A stretch of DNA of 60,883 nucleotides, taken from NCBI RefSeq assembly GCF_001746855.1, contig NZ_CP017298.1:598388-659270 (forward strand). The letters run 5' to 3'. The notes beneath the pieces were generated by a model. It ran no database searches, had not been told where the DNA came from, and saw only the letters and a program-made list of their open reading frames with translations. This DNA is from Pauljensenia hongkongensis (lineage in GTDB: Bacteria > Actinomycetota > Actinomycetes > Actinomycetales > Actinomycetaceae). The position numbers and the translations under genes are program-made. Positions 51,535 to 60,824 of the stretch are shown here, piece after piece. Each line of letters begins with the position of its first letter. Position 1 is the first letter of the stretch.

Positions 51535-54492
51535 TCACAGCTCCCCGCCTTCCAGCCTCTGCTCCACCACGGCAGCGTACCGCAGCGGCCGTTGGTCCTT
51601 CCAACGGGGAGCGGCGTACACCTGCCGGATGCGGGCGATCACGGCGCGGCACCCGTCTGTGTCGCCCGTTCTTTCCAGGCACCACAGCATGCAGTGCAGG
51701 GGACGCGCCATCGCCTCCAGGTCGTTCTTCACCATGTACCCCGCGCACGCGGCCTCGCAGTGCTCGACGGCCTCGCCGAATTCACCACTGGCTGCGAGCA
51801 ACGCCGCGTACTGGTCGTGCCAGGCCCCCATCTCGTAAGCGCTGGAGTAGTCGCCGTCATCGCCCAGGGGCGCGATCGCGGCGCGCGACTGCTCCATGAG
51901 GGCCCGCGCCTCGTCGAGGCGGAGGCGGGCCTCCTCCTGGGCGAGGCCCCTGATGGCCGTCCTCGCGGCGTCGCGGAGGCAGCGCCCCCGCAGCACGCGG
52001 TCGGCCAGGCCGTCGCCGTCGTGGAGGCAGGCGGCCTCCGTGTAGGCGCGGACCGCCCCATCGCGGTCTTCCAGGGCCTCGGCGGCTTCGGCGGCGCGCC
52101 GCAGGTGGGACGCCGCGGCGCCCCGGTCGCCGCCCTCGATGTCCCGCTGCGCCAGCTCGCGGGAGTTGTCGAACACGCCCTGGTGCTCGCCGAGGCCCAT
52201 GAGGGCCCGGCACAGGGTCTCGCGCAGCGCGTACTCCAGCGGGGTGCGCCCGCACCCCTCCACGAGGCCAAGGGCGGACTCGACGACCTCGGCGCACTCC
52301 AGGCGGCGCTCGTCCCGTAGGAGCACCTCCCCCAGGTACCGCAGGGCCGAGGCGGCGCGCACGGGCATGCCGACGGCCAGGCAGACGTTGACGATCTCGC
52401 GGAGCTGGGCGATGGCCTCGCGGAACTCCGCCATTGCGTCGGAGGCGTCCGCGATGACCTTCCTGGCCCGCATGGCGGTGACCGGGGGGCACGGGTCGTG
52501 GCCGCGCACCACCTCGTAGGCGGCGGCGCACGCCTGGTAGGTCCTGCCCCGTTCCAGCAGGACCCTGGCGCGGTTGAGGCGCACCAGGTCCTCCGCGTCA
52601 CGGCGGTGCTCAGCGCGTCCTACGAGCGCCTCCATGCCCTCCAGCGCGGATCCGGCGCAGTCGTGGTCGCCCACCGAGGACGCGAGCCCCGCGATCACGG
52701 AGAGGGCGGAGGAGACAGCGGCCGCGTGCGCGCCGGACTGGGCGGGTCCGCAATCCTCCGCGGCGCAGGCCAGGGCGGTGTCGGCGAGGCGCCGCACCTC
52801 TTCGACGCGCTCGTCCCTCAGGACGACGCCCCCACTGGGACGCGCTTCCCTCAGCAAGGAGGCGTCGATGAGGACGCCCAGCGCGCGCAGCACGCACGCG
52901 CAGTACCCGTCGGCCCCGGCACCCGGATCCCCGCTGGCGCGGTCGAGCGCACCGGCCACGGCGCCCCGCGCCTCGCGGAGCCACTGGGACGCTCCGTCGT
53001 GGTCCCCGACGTTGCGGCGCATCGATGCCAGCAGCATGAAGCGCTCGATGTCGCGCCCGTCCATCGCCTCCAGCTGCGGGCCCAAGCCCCGGGCGCACGC
53101 CTGGTCGACCACGAAGGAGCCCTCCGCCCCGTCGCCAGGGTCGAGGAAGGCCGCGGCGTAGCGCTCCAGCGCGTCCTCGGCGCCCGCCAGGGGGGCGGGG
53201 CGCGTTGTATCGACGGCGGGGTAGGGCGGCGCGTCGTCGTCGCCCGCCAGCCGCTCGTTCGCGGGGGCCGGCGGCTCGGCCGGCACCACGGTCCCGTCCT
53301 CGGCGAGGCGCTCGCCCTCGGGCAGCTGCTCGCCGGCCTCCAGCAGGCCGATCCCCGCGTCGGCGAAGGCGTCCGCGGCGGCGCTGAAAGCGGGGCGGTC
53401 GAGTTCGCGCGCGGTCCACGACGTGATGAATCCGTTGCCGTTGCGCTCGTCGAAGAGCCCGGCGACGTCGAGGGCCCATTGGCGGACCCGCGCCTGCGCC
53501 TGGGACAGCGTCGCGGCCGCGTCCAGCGCCTCGGCGGGGCACCAGGGGCTGTCCCCCGCGACCTCCACGCCGAGCTCCTCGTCCCCGCGGCCCGCGGCCA
53601 CCGCCTCGCGCAGGACCACGGCGGCGCCGCGCAGCAGCAGGAGCAGGGAGAAGGCGCTGTCGGCGCGCGACGCGAAGGGCAGGGACTCGCGCAGGACCCT
53701 GACGGCGCGGCCCACGTGGCCGGACAGGGCCAGGTACTGCATGTGCCGCGCCAACCCGTTCGTGAAATTCGGGTTGAGGCGCTGGAAGCGGTAGGAGCGC
53801 ACGTGCGCGTCCCACGCGGCCTTGGGCCGTCCGCTGGCCAGCAGTGCCAGCAGCGCGGAGGACTGGATGTTGGCGGGCTGGTGGGAGCACCCGAGCTCGC
53901 CGCTGAGGACGGGCACGGCGCTGGCCACGGCGCGCTCCCAGTCCTCCTCCGCGCTCGCCACGATCACCTGCCGCTCAGGGTCGCACGCCACGCAGTCGGA
54001 CAGGCGGTCGCGCCCCATGGCGCGCCAAGCGGCGATGTCGCGGCGGACGGCCCCCATGTCCCCGAGGCTGAGGTCCACGTACACGGCAGCGCCGTGCACC
54101 GTGTGCATGGAGGCGCCGTGCGCGCGGTAGAACCCCTCCAGGCCATCCATGAGGCGGCGGACCTGCTCCACGGGCACACGGGGGTTGTCAGCGGCGCACT
54201 CCACGATCCACTTGTACCGCCATTCGAAGAGGAACAGGCGGCGCCCGGTGAGCAGTTCCGGGTGCTCCTCGAAGGCGGCCAGGCACCACGCGAAGGGCGC
54301 CATCGCCTTCCAGCCCTCGTTGCCGTAGGCGTAGGCGTCGGCCAGCGCCAGGTGCGCGTCGGCCCGCAGCCCCAAGTCGTCCACGTCCAGGGACCACGCG
54401 GCCGCCTCGGCCACCTGGGCGGACCTTGCGGGCCCCCAGCCCATTGCCCCGGTCTGTGCGAGCCTGTGGCGGATGTCGTCGGCTGTGGTCAT
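51535..54492 (-). CDS. 985-residue TPR-repeat protein
   Basis: Alpha-helical throughout with repeated Ala/Leu/Arg 34- to 40-residue units, for example LRALGVLIDASLLREARPSGG, AIAQLREIVNVCLAVGMPVRAASALRYLGEVLL and CRALMGLGEHQGVFDNSRELAQRD. No catalytic domain, signal or membrane helix; a central acidic, low-complexity region lies near residues 380-430. Last part: GAWHDQYAALLAASGEFGEAVEHCEAACAGYM, a clear TPR. ATG 54492 overlaps the HSP90-gene stop as ATGA. Its partner is probably the HSP90 protein: TPRs are the classic HSP90 binding module in eukaryotes. Confidence 0.85.
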   Translation of the reverse strand: MTTADDIRHRLAQTGAMGWGPARSAQVAEAAAWSLDVDDLGLRADAHLALADAYAYGNEGWKAMAPFAWCLAAFEEHPELLTGRRLFLFEWRYKWIVECAADNPRVPVEQVRRLMDGLEGFYRAHGASMHTVHGAAVYVDLSLGDMGAVRRDIAAWRAMGRDRLSDCVACDPERQVIVASAEEDWERAVASAVPVLSGELGCSHQPANIQSSALLALLASGRPKAAWDAHVRSYRFQRLNPNFTNGLARHMQYLALSGHVGRAVRVLRESLPFASRADSAFSLLLLLRGAAVVLREAVAAGRGDEELGVEVAGDSPWCPAEALDAAATLSQAQARVRQWALDVAGLFDERNGNGFITSWTARELDRPAFSAAADAFADAGIGLLEAGEQLPEGERLAEDGTVVPAEPPAPANERLAGDDDAPPYPAVDTTRPAPLAGAEDALERYAAAFLDPGDGAEGSFVVDQACARGLGPQLEAMDGRDIERFMLLASMRRNVGDHDGASQWLREARGAVAGALDRASGDPGAGADGYCACVLRALGVLIDASLLREARPSGGVVLRDERVEEVRRLADTALACAAEDCGPAQSGAHAAAVSSALSVIAGLASSVGDHDCAGSALEGMEALVGRAEHRRDAEDLVRLNRARVLLERGRTYQACAAAYEVVRGHDPCPPVTAMRARKVIADASDAMAEFREAIAQLREIVNVCLAVGMPVRAASALRYLGEVLLRDERRLECAEVVESALGLVEGCGRTPLEYALRETLCRALMGLGEHQGVFDNSRELAQRDIEGGDRGAAASHLRRAAEAAEALEDRDGAVRAYTEAACLHDGDGLADRVLRGRCLRDAARTAIRGLAQEEARLRLDEARALMEQSRAAIAPLGDDGDYSSAYEMGAWHDQYAALLAASGEFGEAVEHCEAACAGYMVKNDLEAMARPLHCMLWCLERTGDTDGCRAVIARIRQVYAAPRWKDQRPLRYAAVVEQRLEGGEL

Positions 54493-56294
54493 GGTCCGTC
54501 CTTCCGTGGGTGGTCGAGCGCCGCGTCGATGAGGGCCCCCAGGACCTGCCCGGCCCACGCGCGCTCCTTCGGGCCCAGCGCCTGGCGGCCCTGGAGCAGG
54601 CACTGCACGTACAGGCCGCGCAGCACCTGGGCGGCGGCCGCCCCGCCCTCGTCCAGGGCGGCCAGTCGCGCAATCAGTGGATTCGCGCGGTTGAGGACCA
54701 TCCGGGGCGGCCGGGTGCGCGCGAAGGGGTCGTCGATGCCCAGCAGCTGCGCCCACACTCCCGAGGCCGCCTCCTTCGAGGCGCGGGCGACCTGTCGGCC
54801 CGCCAGGTCCGGGTCGGGCAAGTACAGGGCGGGCATGGTCGCGGGCTCGAAGCGCCGCATGACGACCTCGCAGTCGCGGGGGTCGATGGCCCGCCGGGCG
54901 GCGAGCATGAGGCCCGCCGCCTCGGCCTCCTCCGTCGGGGAGCACGGGCTGAAACTGTCCAGCAGGCGCGCGGGGTCGACGAGCGCGATGTCCGCGCCTG
55001 ATCCGCCCAGCGCGGGACTGGCCAGGAAGGCGGAGAGCACCTCCTCCTCGTAGGCGTAGCCCGCGTTCACCAGGACCACGCCCTGGCTGGCGGCCACGTC
55101 CGCGAGGGCGCGGTACTGGTCGACCGTGCGCGTGTAGCGCACCGGGACGCCCAGGCCCGCCAGTTGGGCCAGGGTCCTGGGGCCCTGGGTGGTTTCGAAG
55201 GGGACGTGCTCGACCACCAGTCCGAGGACGAACCCGTCCGTCGTCGCCACCGACCGCAGGCCCATGGCGTGGGCGGAGACGAAGGCGGCGAAACGCGTGG
55301 GGGCGTGCCGGGCCAGGTCGTCCAGCCAGGCGCGCACCCGCTCGCCGACCGCCGCCCGGGCGTCCTCCAGCGCCTCGTCGTCGACCAGTTGCTCGCGTGA
55401 GGCCGTCAGGCGCAGGTGCGCGGAGTCGGCGACGACCCACGCGAAGTACGCCCACGGGGGCGCCAGCCCGTAGGCGCTGCGCGAGACCAGCATGCCCTTC
55501 GCGTAGACCGTGTGGCGCGCGTCGCCGACGCGCCCCTCCTGCGGGCTGATCGCAATGGCGCCGCGCAGCCCTGCCGCTGCGATGTCGAAGTCGATGACGT
55601 CGATGGGGGCGAACCCCAGGTTCTCCTGGCACCACTGGGCCCGGTCGCGCCCGCCCATCCTCCACACGGGCACGGCCCTGCCGTGGCGGGTGACCGCTCC
55701 CCCGCCCCGGACCTCGATATCGGCGTCCAGCAGCGAGGCGAACTCGTCGACCAGGGCGCGCACGGTGGCGGGCTCCATCCACGCCTCGCCGGGGAAGGGG
55801 CGCAGGACGACCCGGGTCCCGGGGCCGGGAGGGAGGCCCCGGGCCTCGTGGGCGGGCGCGGGGCGCACGCAGTAGGTGCCGTCGGCGCTGCCCGTCCACT
55901 CGATGGCGCCGTCGGCCCCCGCCCTGGCTGAGCGCGACACCACGGTGATGTCCGGGCTCACCATGAAGCAGGAGAGCAGCCCGATGCCGAACTGCCCGAG
56001 GAAGTCGGCGCGCGCCAGCCCCAGTTCGTCGCGTTTCGACGAGGCCCCGATGGTGGACAGCAGGGAGGCGGCCTCCTCCTCGGTGAGGCCGATCCCCGTG
56101 TCCGAACAGGCGAGGCCCCCGTCCCCGACGGTGAGGACGATGCGCGCGGGGCAGTCCGGCTCCAGCTGGCGCCGGGCGGCGATGGCGTCGACCCCGTTCT
56201 GCAGCAGCTCCCGCATGTAGACGCGGGGGCCGGAGTAGAGGTTGCGGGAGAGCAGGTCGACCATGCCCCGCAAGTCGACGTGGAACTGCGCCAC
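54489..56294 (-). CDS. HSP90 family (HtpG-like) GHKL ATPase
   Basis: 601 residues. GHKL motifs: MRELLQNGVDAI (Glu29, Asn33, Asp36), DTGIG (Asp65), and GQFGIG (100-105), spaced as in HtpG. Middle domain with ISPQEGRVGDARHTVYAKGMLVSR and SREQLVDDEALEDARAAVGERVRAWL; the C-terminal dimer domain is shorter and poorly conserved and has no MEEVD tail. GTG 56294 starts it, 2 bases after the YbjN stop; the longer frame to 56765 is in a different frame from YbjN and not real. Diverged enough that it may not be a general chaperone. Confidence 0.85.
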   Translation of the reverse strand: MAQFHVDLRGMVDLLSRNLYSGPRVYMRELLQNGVDAIAARRQLEPDCPARIVLTVGDGGLACSDTGIGLTEEEAASLLSTIGASSKRDELGLARADFLGQFGIGLLSCFMVSPDITVVSRSARAGADGAIEWTGSADGTYCVRPAPAHEARGLPPGPGTRVVLRPFPGEAWMEPATVRALVDEFASLLDADIEVRGGGAVTRHGRAVPVWRMGGRDRAQWCQENLGFAPIDVIDFDIAAAGLRGAIAISPQEGRVGDARHTVYAKGMLVSRSAYGLAPPWAYFAWVVADSAHLRLTASREQLVDDEALEDARAAVGERVRAWLDDLARHAPTRFAAFVSAHAMGLRSVATTDGFVLGLVVEHVPFETTQGPRTLAQLAGLGVPVRYTRTVDQYRALADVAASQGVVLVNAGYAYEEEVLSAFLASPALGGSGADIALVDPARLLDSFSPCSPTEEAEAAGLMLAARRAIDPRDCEVVMRRFEPATMPALYLPDPDLAGRQVARASKEAASGVWAQLLGIDDPFARTRPPRMVLNRANPLIARLAALDEGGAAAAQVLRGLYVQCLLQGRQALGPKERAWAGQVLGALIDAALDHPRKDGP

Positions 56295-56296
56295 GC

Positions 56297-56770
56297 CTAC
56301 CCCGCTTCCTCTTCGTCGTCGATTCCCAGGAGCTCGCGCAGGGCTTTGAAGCGCTCCACGGTCGTGGTGGTCATCAAGCCCAGGTAGTCGTGCAGTTGCT
56401 CGTCGTTCGCGCCCGCCTCGATGTTGACGAGCGCGCGCGTCGCCACGGTGGTCGCGTCGCCCTGGGAGGGCAGGGCGAAGAGCGAGGGCACCCAGCAGGA
56501 CTCGTTGACCTGGGTAGCCGCGGCCGCCACCCGCTCCTGGGCGCCGGGGCCGTGCCCGGTGCCGTACGTTTCGCGCCCCCTGACGCTGAGCAGGCGCGGA
56601 TTGGGGATCTCGATGAGGAGCTGGGTCCGCCCGGCCCCCGTGTGGATCTCGTCGTAGTCCCCGCCCCTCCTGCGCTCGTACTCCCAGCCGATCCGCTCCA
56701 GCCAGGCGGCCACGCGGTCCATCGTGACGGGGGGCGTGGCCGCGTTGTCCGGGTCCGTCCACCATGCCAT
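56297..56770 (-). CDS. YbjN domain protein 1
   Basis: 157 residues. Type III secretion chaperone-like alpha/beta fold typical of YbjN: VAAWLERIGWEYERRRGGDYDEIHT, LLIEIPNPRLLSVRG, LFALPSQGDATTVATRALVNIEAG, then LHDYLGLMTTTTVERFKALRELL. Starts at ATG 56770, sharing one base with the stop of the second YbjN gene (TGATG). Confidence 0.75.
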   Translation of the reverse strand: MAWWTDPDNAATPPVTMDRVAAWLERIGWEYERRRGGDYDEIHTGAGRTQLLIEIPNPRLLSVRGRETYGTGHGPGAQERVAAAATQVNESCWVPSLFALPSQGDATTVATRALVNIEAGANDEQLHDYLGLMTTTTVERFKALRELLGIDDEEEAG

Positions 56771-57216
56771 CAGCGGGCCCCCTGCCGTTGGGCCAAGTCG
56801 GGGAGCGCCTCCGCCGCCTCCTGCAGCGCTCCCCCGATCACGGATACCGCCATATTGAGGTAGTCCGCGAGCTGTTCATTGCTCATGCCCTTCCCGATGA
56901 ACGCCGTCGTCTGGGCGAACAGGTGCCGCGGCGGCGGCGCCGCCCGCCTGGAGATCCCGAGTTTGACGACCACGCCGCCGAGCGTGTACTGGTGGATGTG
57001 CGCGTCGACGCGTTCGAGGTCGGTGTCCGCCAGCTCGGGGCGCCAGTACCCGCGCACGGGCAGCAGGTCGCTGAATTCAGCGCCCACGAAGATGTAAATG
57101 GTGAACGCCTCGAAGCGGAGGACGATATTGCGGTCGTCGTCGATGGTGTAGCCCAGGTCCTGGCTCCACAGCCAGTCCGCTATGCGCGCCGTCGTCACCT
57201 GTGGCTGTGCGCTCAT
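56770..57216 (-). CDS. YbjN domain protein 2, first gene of the HSP90/TPR operon
   Basis: 148 residues. RIADWLWSQDLGYTIDDDRNIVLRF, IYIFVGAEFSDLLPVRGYW, RVDAHIHQYTLGGVVVKLGIS, then a helical C-terminus. Same fold as the next gene but low identity. ATG 57216 follows AAAGGGG by 9 bases. The promoter at 57247 serves the whole operon. Confidence 0.75.
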   Translation of the reverse strand: MSAQPQVTTARIADWLWSQDLGYTIDDDRNIVLRFEAFTIYIFVGAEFSDLLPVRGYWRPELADTDLERVDAHIHQYTLGGVVVKLGISRRAAPPPRHLFAQTTAFIGKGMSNEQLADYLNMAVSVIGGALQEAAEALPDLAQRQGAR

Positions 57217-57246
57217 GTGTGCGGACCCCTTTCATGTTCCGTACCC

Positions 57247-57275
57247 ACTTTAGACCCGGTATCCCACCGGGACAA
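57247..57275 (-). promoter_or_regulatory. Promoter of the YbjN-HSP90-TPR operon with palindromic spacer
   Basis: Minus strand: -35 TTGTCC (57270-57275) and -10 TAAAGT (57247-57252) with 17 bases between. The spacer holds CCCGGT / ACCGGG arms (57255-57260 and 57266-57271) around 5 bases, so one repressor dimer would lie between the two boxes. Confidence 0.65.
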
Positions 57276-57346
57276 GGGAGTTACCGCGCAAACAGTCGGA
57301 GTCCGGTGGCGGCCGCGCCCCACAATCCTCTGGCCCGGGAACGGGA

Positions 57347-57378
57347 AAGCCCCTGGGACCTACTGGTCCCAAGGGCTT
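57347..57378 (-). terminator. Terminator after tRNA-His
   Basis: 14-bp stem AAGCCCCTGGGACC / GGTCCCAAGGGCTT with one mismatch and a TACT loop, followed on the minus strand by TTTCCC. Confidence 0.8.
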
Positions 57379-57384
57379 CGCTGG

Positions 57385-57458
57385 GGTGGCTGACGGGACT
57401 CGAACCCGCGACGTCCTGGACCACAACCAGGTGCTCTACCAACTGAACTACAGCCACC
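57385..57458 (-). tRNA. tRNA-His (GTG)
   Basis: Acceptor GTGGCTG / CAGCCAC, extra G at -1 (57458) facing C73, which HisRS needs; anticodon loop TTGTGGT giving GTG. CCA is encoded (57382-57384). Confidence 0.96.
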
Positions 57459-57580
57459 ATTGGGCCCGCAAAAGGGCAACGGGAAGAGACTAGCACCCCG
57501 CCCCGGCAGGAGGGAAATCAAGCGGTCCGCACCAGTGGTGGCGTGCGCCATAACGCGCCGCAACGGGGTGGGCCGTCCCC

Positions 57581-58498
57581 TCACCAGTGGGCGCGGGCGG
57601 AGATCGCGTCGGCGAAGTTGCCCAGGGCCCGCGGGGTCGTCCCCAGGTAGAGGTCGGCGTCCACCAGGGAGACCTCCATGACCATGAAGGACCCCTGCCC
57701 GTCGGGGACCAGATCCACCCTGTTGAAGAGCAGCAGGTCGTCGTGCCCGTTGCGCTCGCGGACGTAGTCGTGCAGGACCCGGCGGATCTCCTCGCCCCAC
57801 TTCCACGCGACCGAGTCGGCCGGCTCGGCGGTGACCACCGCCTCGTGGACCGTGGGATCGGTGACAGAGGCGGGGTGCAGGGCCGCCCGCTTCTCAACCG
57901 CGTGGGAGACCAGGCCGTTGAAGAACACCAGCGAGATCTCGCCGTGGACTTCGATCTCCTCCATGTAGCGCTGCACCATGACCGAGCGCCCCTCCCGCAG
58001 CAGGGACTGCACCTGGCGCATCGCCGCCTGCCTCTGGGAGATCGACAGGGTCGTGTAGCGCCCGATGTCGCGCACGCCCGAGGACACGGCGGGTTTGATG
58101 ACGAACTCGCCGAAAGCGGGGAAGCGCGTGTGGATCTGGTGCTTGGACAGGCCGTGCTCCGGCTCCAGCCAGGAGGTGGGGATGGTGGGCAGGCCCCGCG
58201 CGGCCAAGTCGCGCAGGTAGTGCTTGTCGGTGTTCCAGTCGAGCACGTCCGCCGAGTTCTGCACACGGCGCAGGCCCCTGGCCCATTCCAGGAACGCGGA
58301 GCGGTCCGCCGCGTAGTCGGACACCGAGCGCACGACGACCATCCCGGCGTCGTCCCAATCCACATCGGGATCGTTCCACACCGCGATCCGGGGGTCGCAG
58401 CCCCGTTGGGCGAGTTCGTCGGGCAGCCCCTCCTCGCCGTGGAAGAGGTTCGGCATCGACGCGCAGGTCACCAGAGTCACTTTCGGCTTGGAGGTCAT
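57581..58498 (-). CDS. ATP-grasp domain protein
   Basis: 305 residues. ATP-grasp layout: TLVTCASMPNLFHGEEGLPDELAQRG at the N-terminus, WNTDKHYLRDLAARGLPTIPT, FVIKPAVSSGVRDIGRY (Lys for ATP), VMVQRYMEEIEVHGEISLVFF, and the metal-binding RVDLVPDGQGSFMVMEVSLVD. Resembles the DcsG-like (D-cycloserine pathway) and RimK/glutathione synthetase-type group; ligase substrates are unknown. ATG 58498 has a weak ribosome site. Stands downstream of ddl on the same strand with 124 bases between. Confidence 0.82.
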   Translation of the reverse strand: MTSKPKVTLVTCASMPNLFHGEEGLPDELAQRGCDPRIAVWNDPDVDWDDAGMVVVRSVSDYAADRSAFLEWARGLRRVQNSADVLDWNTDKHYLRDLAARGLPTIPTSWLEPEHGLSKHQIHTRFPAFGEFVIKPAVSSGVRDIGRYTTLSISQRQAAMRQVQSLLREGRSVMVQRYMEEIEVHGEISLVFFNGLVSHAVEKRAALHPASVTDPTVHEAVVTAEPADSVAWKWGEEIRRVLHDYVRERNGHDDLLLFNRVDLVPDGQGSFMVMEVSLVDADLYLGTTPRALGNFADAISARAHW

Positions 58499-58622
58499 AG
58501 GACCAGGGTAGCCGACCCGGCCGCCCCCGCGTGCGGCTTCCACACGGGGGCGGGGGCCCACGGCAGCGGCGGCGTTCCCGCGGACGCGCCGACCACCCCG
58601 TACGCCGCGGCGGGGAGCCCTC

Positions 58623-59759
58623 TCAACGCAGGCCGACGGTCCGCGCAGCCGCCTCTTCCAGCAGCGCGTCGATGAGGGACGGGTAGTCGACCCCGGCGGC
58701 GGCCCACATCTGGGGGAACATGGAGATCGGTGTGAAACCGGGCATCGTGTTCACCTCGTTGACCAGCACCGTCCCGCTGTCCTCGTCGAGGAAGAAGTCG
58801 ACGCGGGCCAGGCCCTCGCACTCGAGGGCGTCGAAGGCGCGCAGCGCTGTCTCCCGCACCCGCTCCTCGTAGGCGGGGGCGACCTCCGCCGGGCACACCA
58901 GGCCCACCACGTCATCGACGTACTTGTGCTCGTAGTCGTAGAACTCACCGTCGGGAACCTCGATCTCCCCCAGGGGCGCCGTCGCGCTGCGCCAGTCGGA
59001 GCGGCCCCCCAGCACGCCGCACTCGACCTCGCGGCCGACGACGCCCGCCTCGACTATGACGCGCGGATCGTGGTTCTGGGCCTCCTTGACGGCCACGGCC
59101 AGCCCCTCGCGGGACTCCACCTTCGAGATGCCCACGGAGGACCCGGCCCGGCAGGGCTTGACGAAGACCGGGAAGCCGAGGGCGGCGGCGCGCTCGAGGC
59201 AGGCCCCCTGGTCCGCCTCCCACTGCAGCGGGGTGATCAGCTCCCAGCGGCCCACGTCGATGCCCGCGCCCGCCAGCACGACCTTCGTCAGGTGCTTGTC
59301 CATGGAGACGGCGCTCGAGGCGACCCCGCATCCCACGTAGCGGACCTCCGCCATCTCGAGCAGGCCCTGGATGGTGCCGTCCTCGCCGTAGGGGCCGTGC
59401 AGCAGCGGGAGCACGATGTCCACGCGGCCCAGGTCGCGGGCGCCGACCACGCGGGCCCCCGGGTCGGCGGGGTCGCCGTCGTAGGAGAGCTCCACCAGGC
59501 TGCCGCCCCCGGGGGTCAGCGCCACCCGCGTCGCCCCCGCCTCGACGCTCTGCCCCTTGCCGTCCTTGAACTCCAGGAGCGCGGGGTCGTCGCTGGCGGG
59601 CACCCACTGCCCGTCCTTGGTGATCCCCAGGGGGACCACGTCCCATTTGTCGCGGTCGATGGCCCTCAGGATACCCGCGGCGGTCGCGCACGAGACCTCG
59701 TGCTCGCTGGAGCGGCCGCCGAAAACGATGAGGACGCGTGGGCGTTCGAAGTCAGTCAT
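58623..59759 (-). CDS. ddl: D-alanine--D-alanine ligase
   Basis: 378 residues. Joins two D-Ala for peptidoglycan. N-terminal VLIVFGGRSSEHEVSCATA, HGPYGEDGTIQGLLEMAEVRYVGCGVASSAVSMDK, ATP-grasp RAGSSVGISKV, and C-terminal RVDFFLDEDSGTVLVNEVNTMPGFTPISMFP. All signature residues present. Follows gpsA with 30 bases between, as in many actinobacteria. Confidence 0.95.
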   Translation of the reverse strand: MTDFERPRVLIVFGGRSSEHEVSCATAAGILRAIDRDKWDVVPLGITKDGQWVPASDDPALLEFKDGKGQSVEAGATRVALTPGGGSLVELSYDGDPADPGARVVGARDLGRVDIVLPLLHGPYGEDGTIQGLLEMAEVRYVGCGVASSAVSMDKHLTKVVLAGAGIDVGRWELITPLQWEADQGACLERAAALGFPVFVKPCRAGSSVGISKVESREGLAVAVKEAQNHDPRVIVEAGVVGREVECGVLGGRSDWRSATAPLGEIEVPDGEFYDYEHKYVDDVVGLVCPAEVAPAYEERVRETALRAFDALECEGLARVDFFLDEDSGTVLVNEVNTMPGFTPISMFPQMWAAAGVDYPSLIDALLEEAAARTVGLR

Positions 59760-59789
59760 GCCTCAAGAGTAGCGGCATCCGGGGACGGC

Positions 59790-60824
59790 TCAGACCAACG
59801 TGATCTTCCACCCGTCCATCTTGCGGGGGCGCGAGAGCAGCATGTGGCCCATGTCCTCGATGGTGGCGTCCCCCTCGACGACGCGGACGACGGCCTCCGT
59901 GATGGGCATGTCCACACCGGCCCCGCGGGCCAGCTGCAGGATCGGGCGCGCCGACGCCACGCCCTCGACGACGCCCGGCGAGCGCTCCAGGGCCTCCTCC
60001 AGGCCCATCCCCTCCCCCATGCGGTGCCCCAGCGAGAAGTTGCGCGACAGGCGCGACGAGCACGTGGCGATCAGGTCGCCGATGCCCGCCAGCCCCGCGA
60101 AGGTGGCCGGGTCCGCCCCGAGCGCGGTCCCCAGGCGGGTCATCTCCGCCAGGCCCCGGGTCTGCAGCGTCGACCGGGTGTTGATGCCCAGGCCCATCCC
60201 CTGCGCCGCTCCGATGGCCACGGCGATCACGTTCTTCGTGGCGCCCGCTATCTCAGTGCCGATCACATCGGTCGACACGTAGGGGCGGAAGTACGGGGTG
60301 TGGCACGTCGAGGCGACGCGCTTGGCCAGCTCCAGGTTCTCCGAGGCGATCACCGTCGCCGTCGGGTTCTCCTCCGCGATCTCGCGCGAGAGGTTGGGCC
60401 CGGACAGGACGGCGATGCGGTCCTCGTCGACGCCGGCGCTGTGGGCGATGATCTCGTCCACGCACTTGAAGGACGACAGCTCGATGCCCTTGGCCAGGGA
60501 GAGCACGCCCGCCCCCGGGTCGATCGCGCAGGCGGCGGCCTCCATCGTGGGGCGCACGGCCTTGACGGGCACGGCGACGACCACCAGGTCGGCGCCGGAG
60601 ACCGCGCCGCGCAGGTCGGTGGTGGCGCGCACGGAGCCGGGCAGCTCGATGCCGGGCAGGTACGCCGGGTTCTCGCCGTCGTTGATGAACTCGACCACGG
60701 CCGCGTTGCGCCCCCACACCGTGACCCCTGCCGCGCCGGCGTGGGCCACCACCCTGGCGAATGTCGTTCCCCACGCGCCCGTCCCCAGGACTGCCACGCG
60801 CTCGTACCCGTTCTCCTCGCTCAT
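59790..60824 (-). CDS. gpsA: Glycerol-3-phosphate dehydrogenase [NAD(P)+]
   Basis: 344 residues. Makes sn-glycerol 3-phosphate for lipids. Rossmann motif VLGTGAWGTTFA, VLSLAKGIELSS, SGPNLSREIAEENPTATVIAS, and the substrate-binding GATKNVIAVAIGAAQGMGLGINTRS. Start ATG 60824 was chosen since the protein then begins right before the fold, and a stop codon (TGA) of an upstream frame overlaps it as ATGA. Confidence 0.95.
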   Translation of the reverse strand: MSEENGYERVAVLGTGAWGTTFARVVAHAGAAGVTVWGRNAAVVEFINDGENPAYLPGIELPGSVRATTDLRGAVSGADLVVVAVPVKAVRPTMEAAACAIDPGAGVLSLAKGIELSSFKCVDEIIAHSAGVDEDRIAVLSGPNLSREIAEENPTATVIASENLELAKRVASTCHTPYFRPYVSTDVIGTEIAGATKNVIAVAIGAAQGMGLGINTRSTLQTRGLAEMTRLGTALGADPATFAGLAGIGDLIATCSSRLSRNFSLGHRMGEGMGLEEALERSPGVVEGVASARPILQLARGAGVDMPITEAVVRVVEGDATIEDMGHMLLSRPRKMDGWKITLV

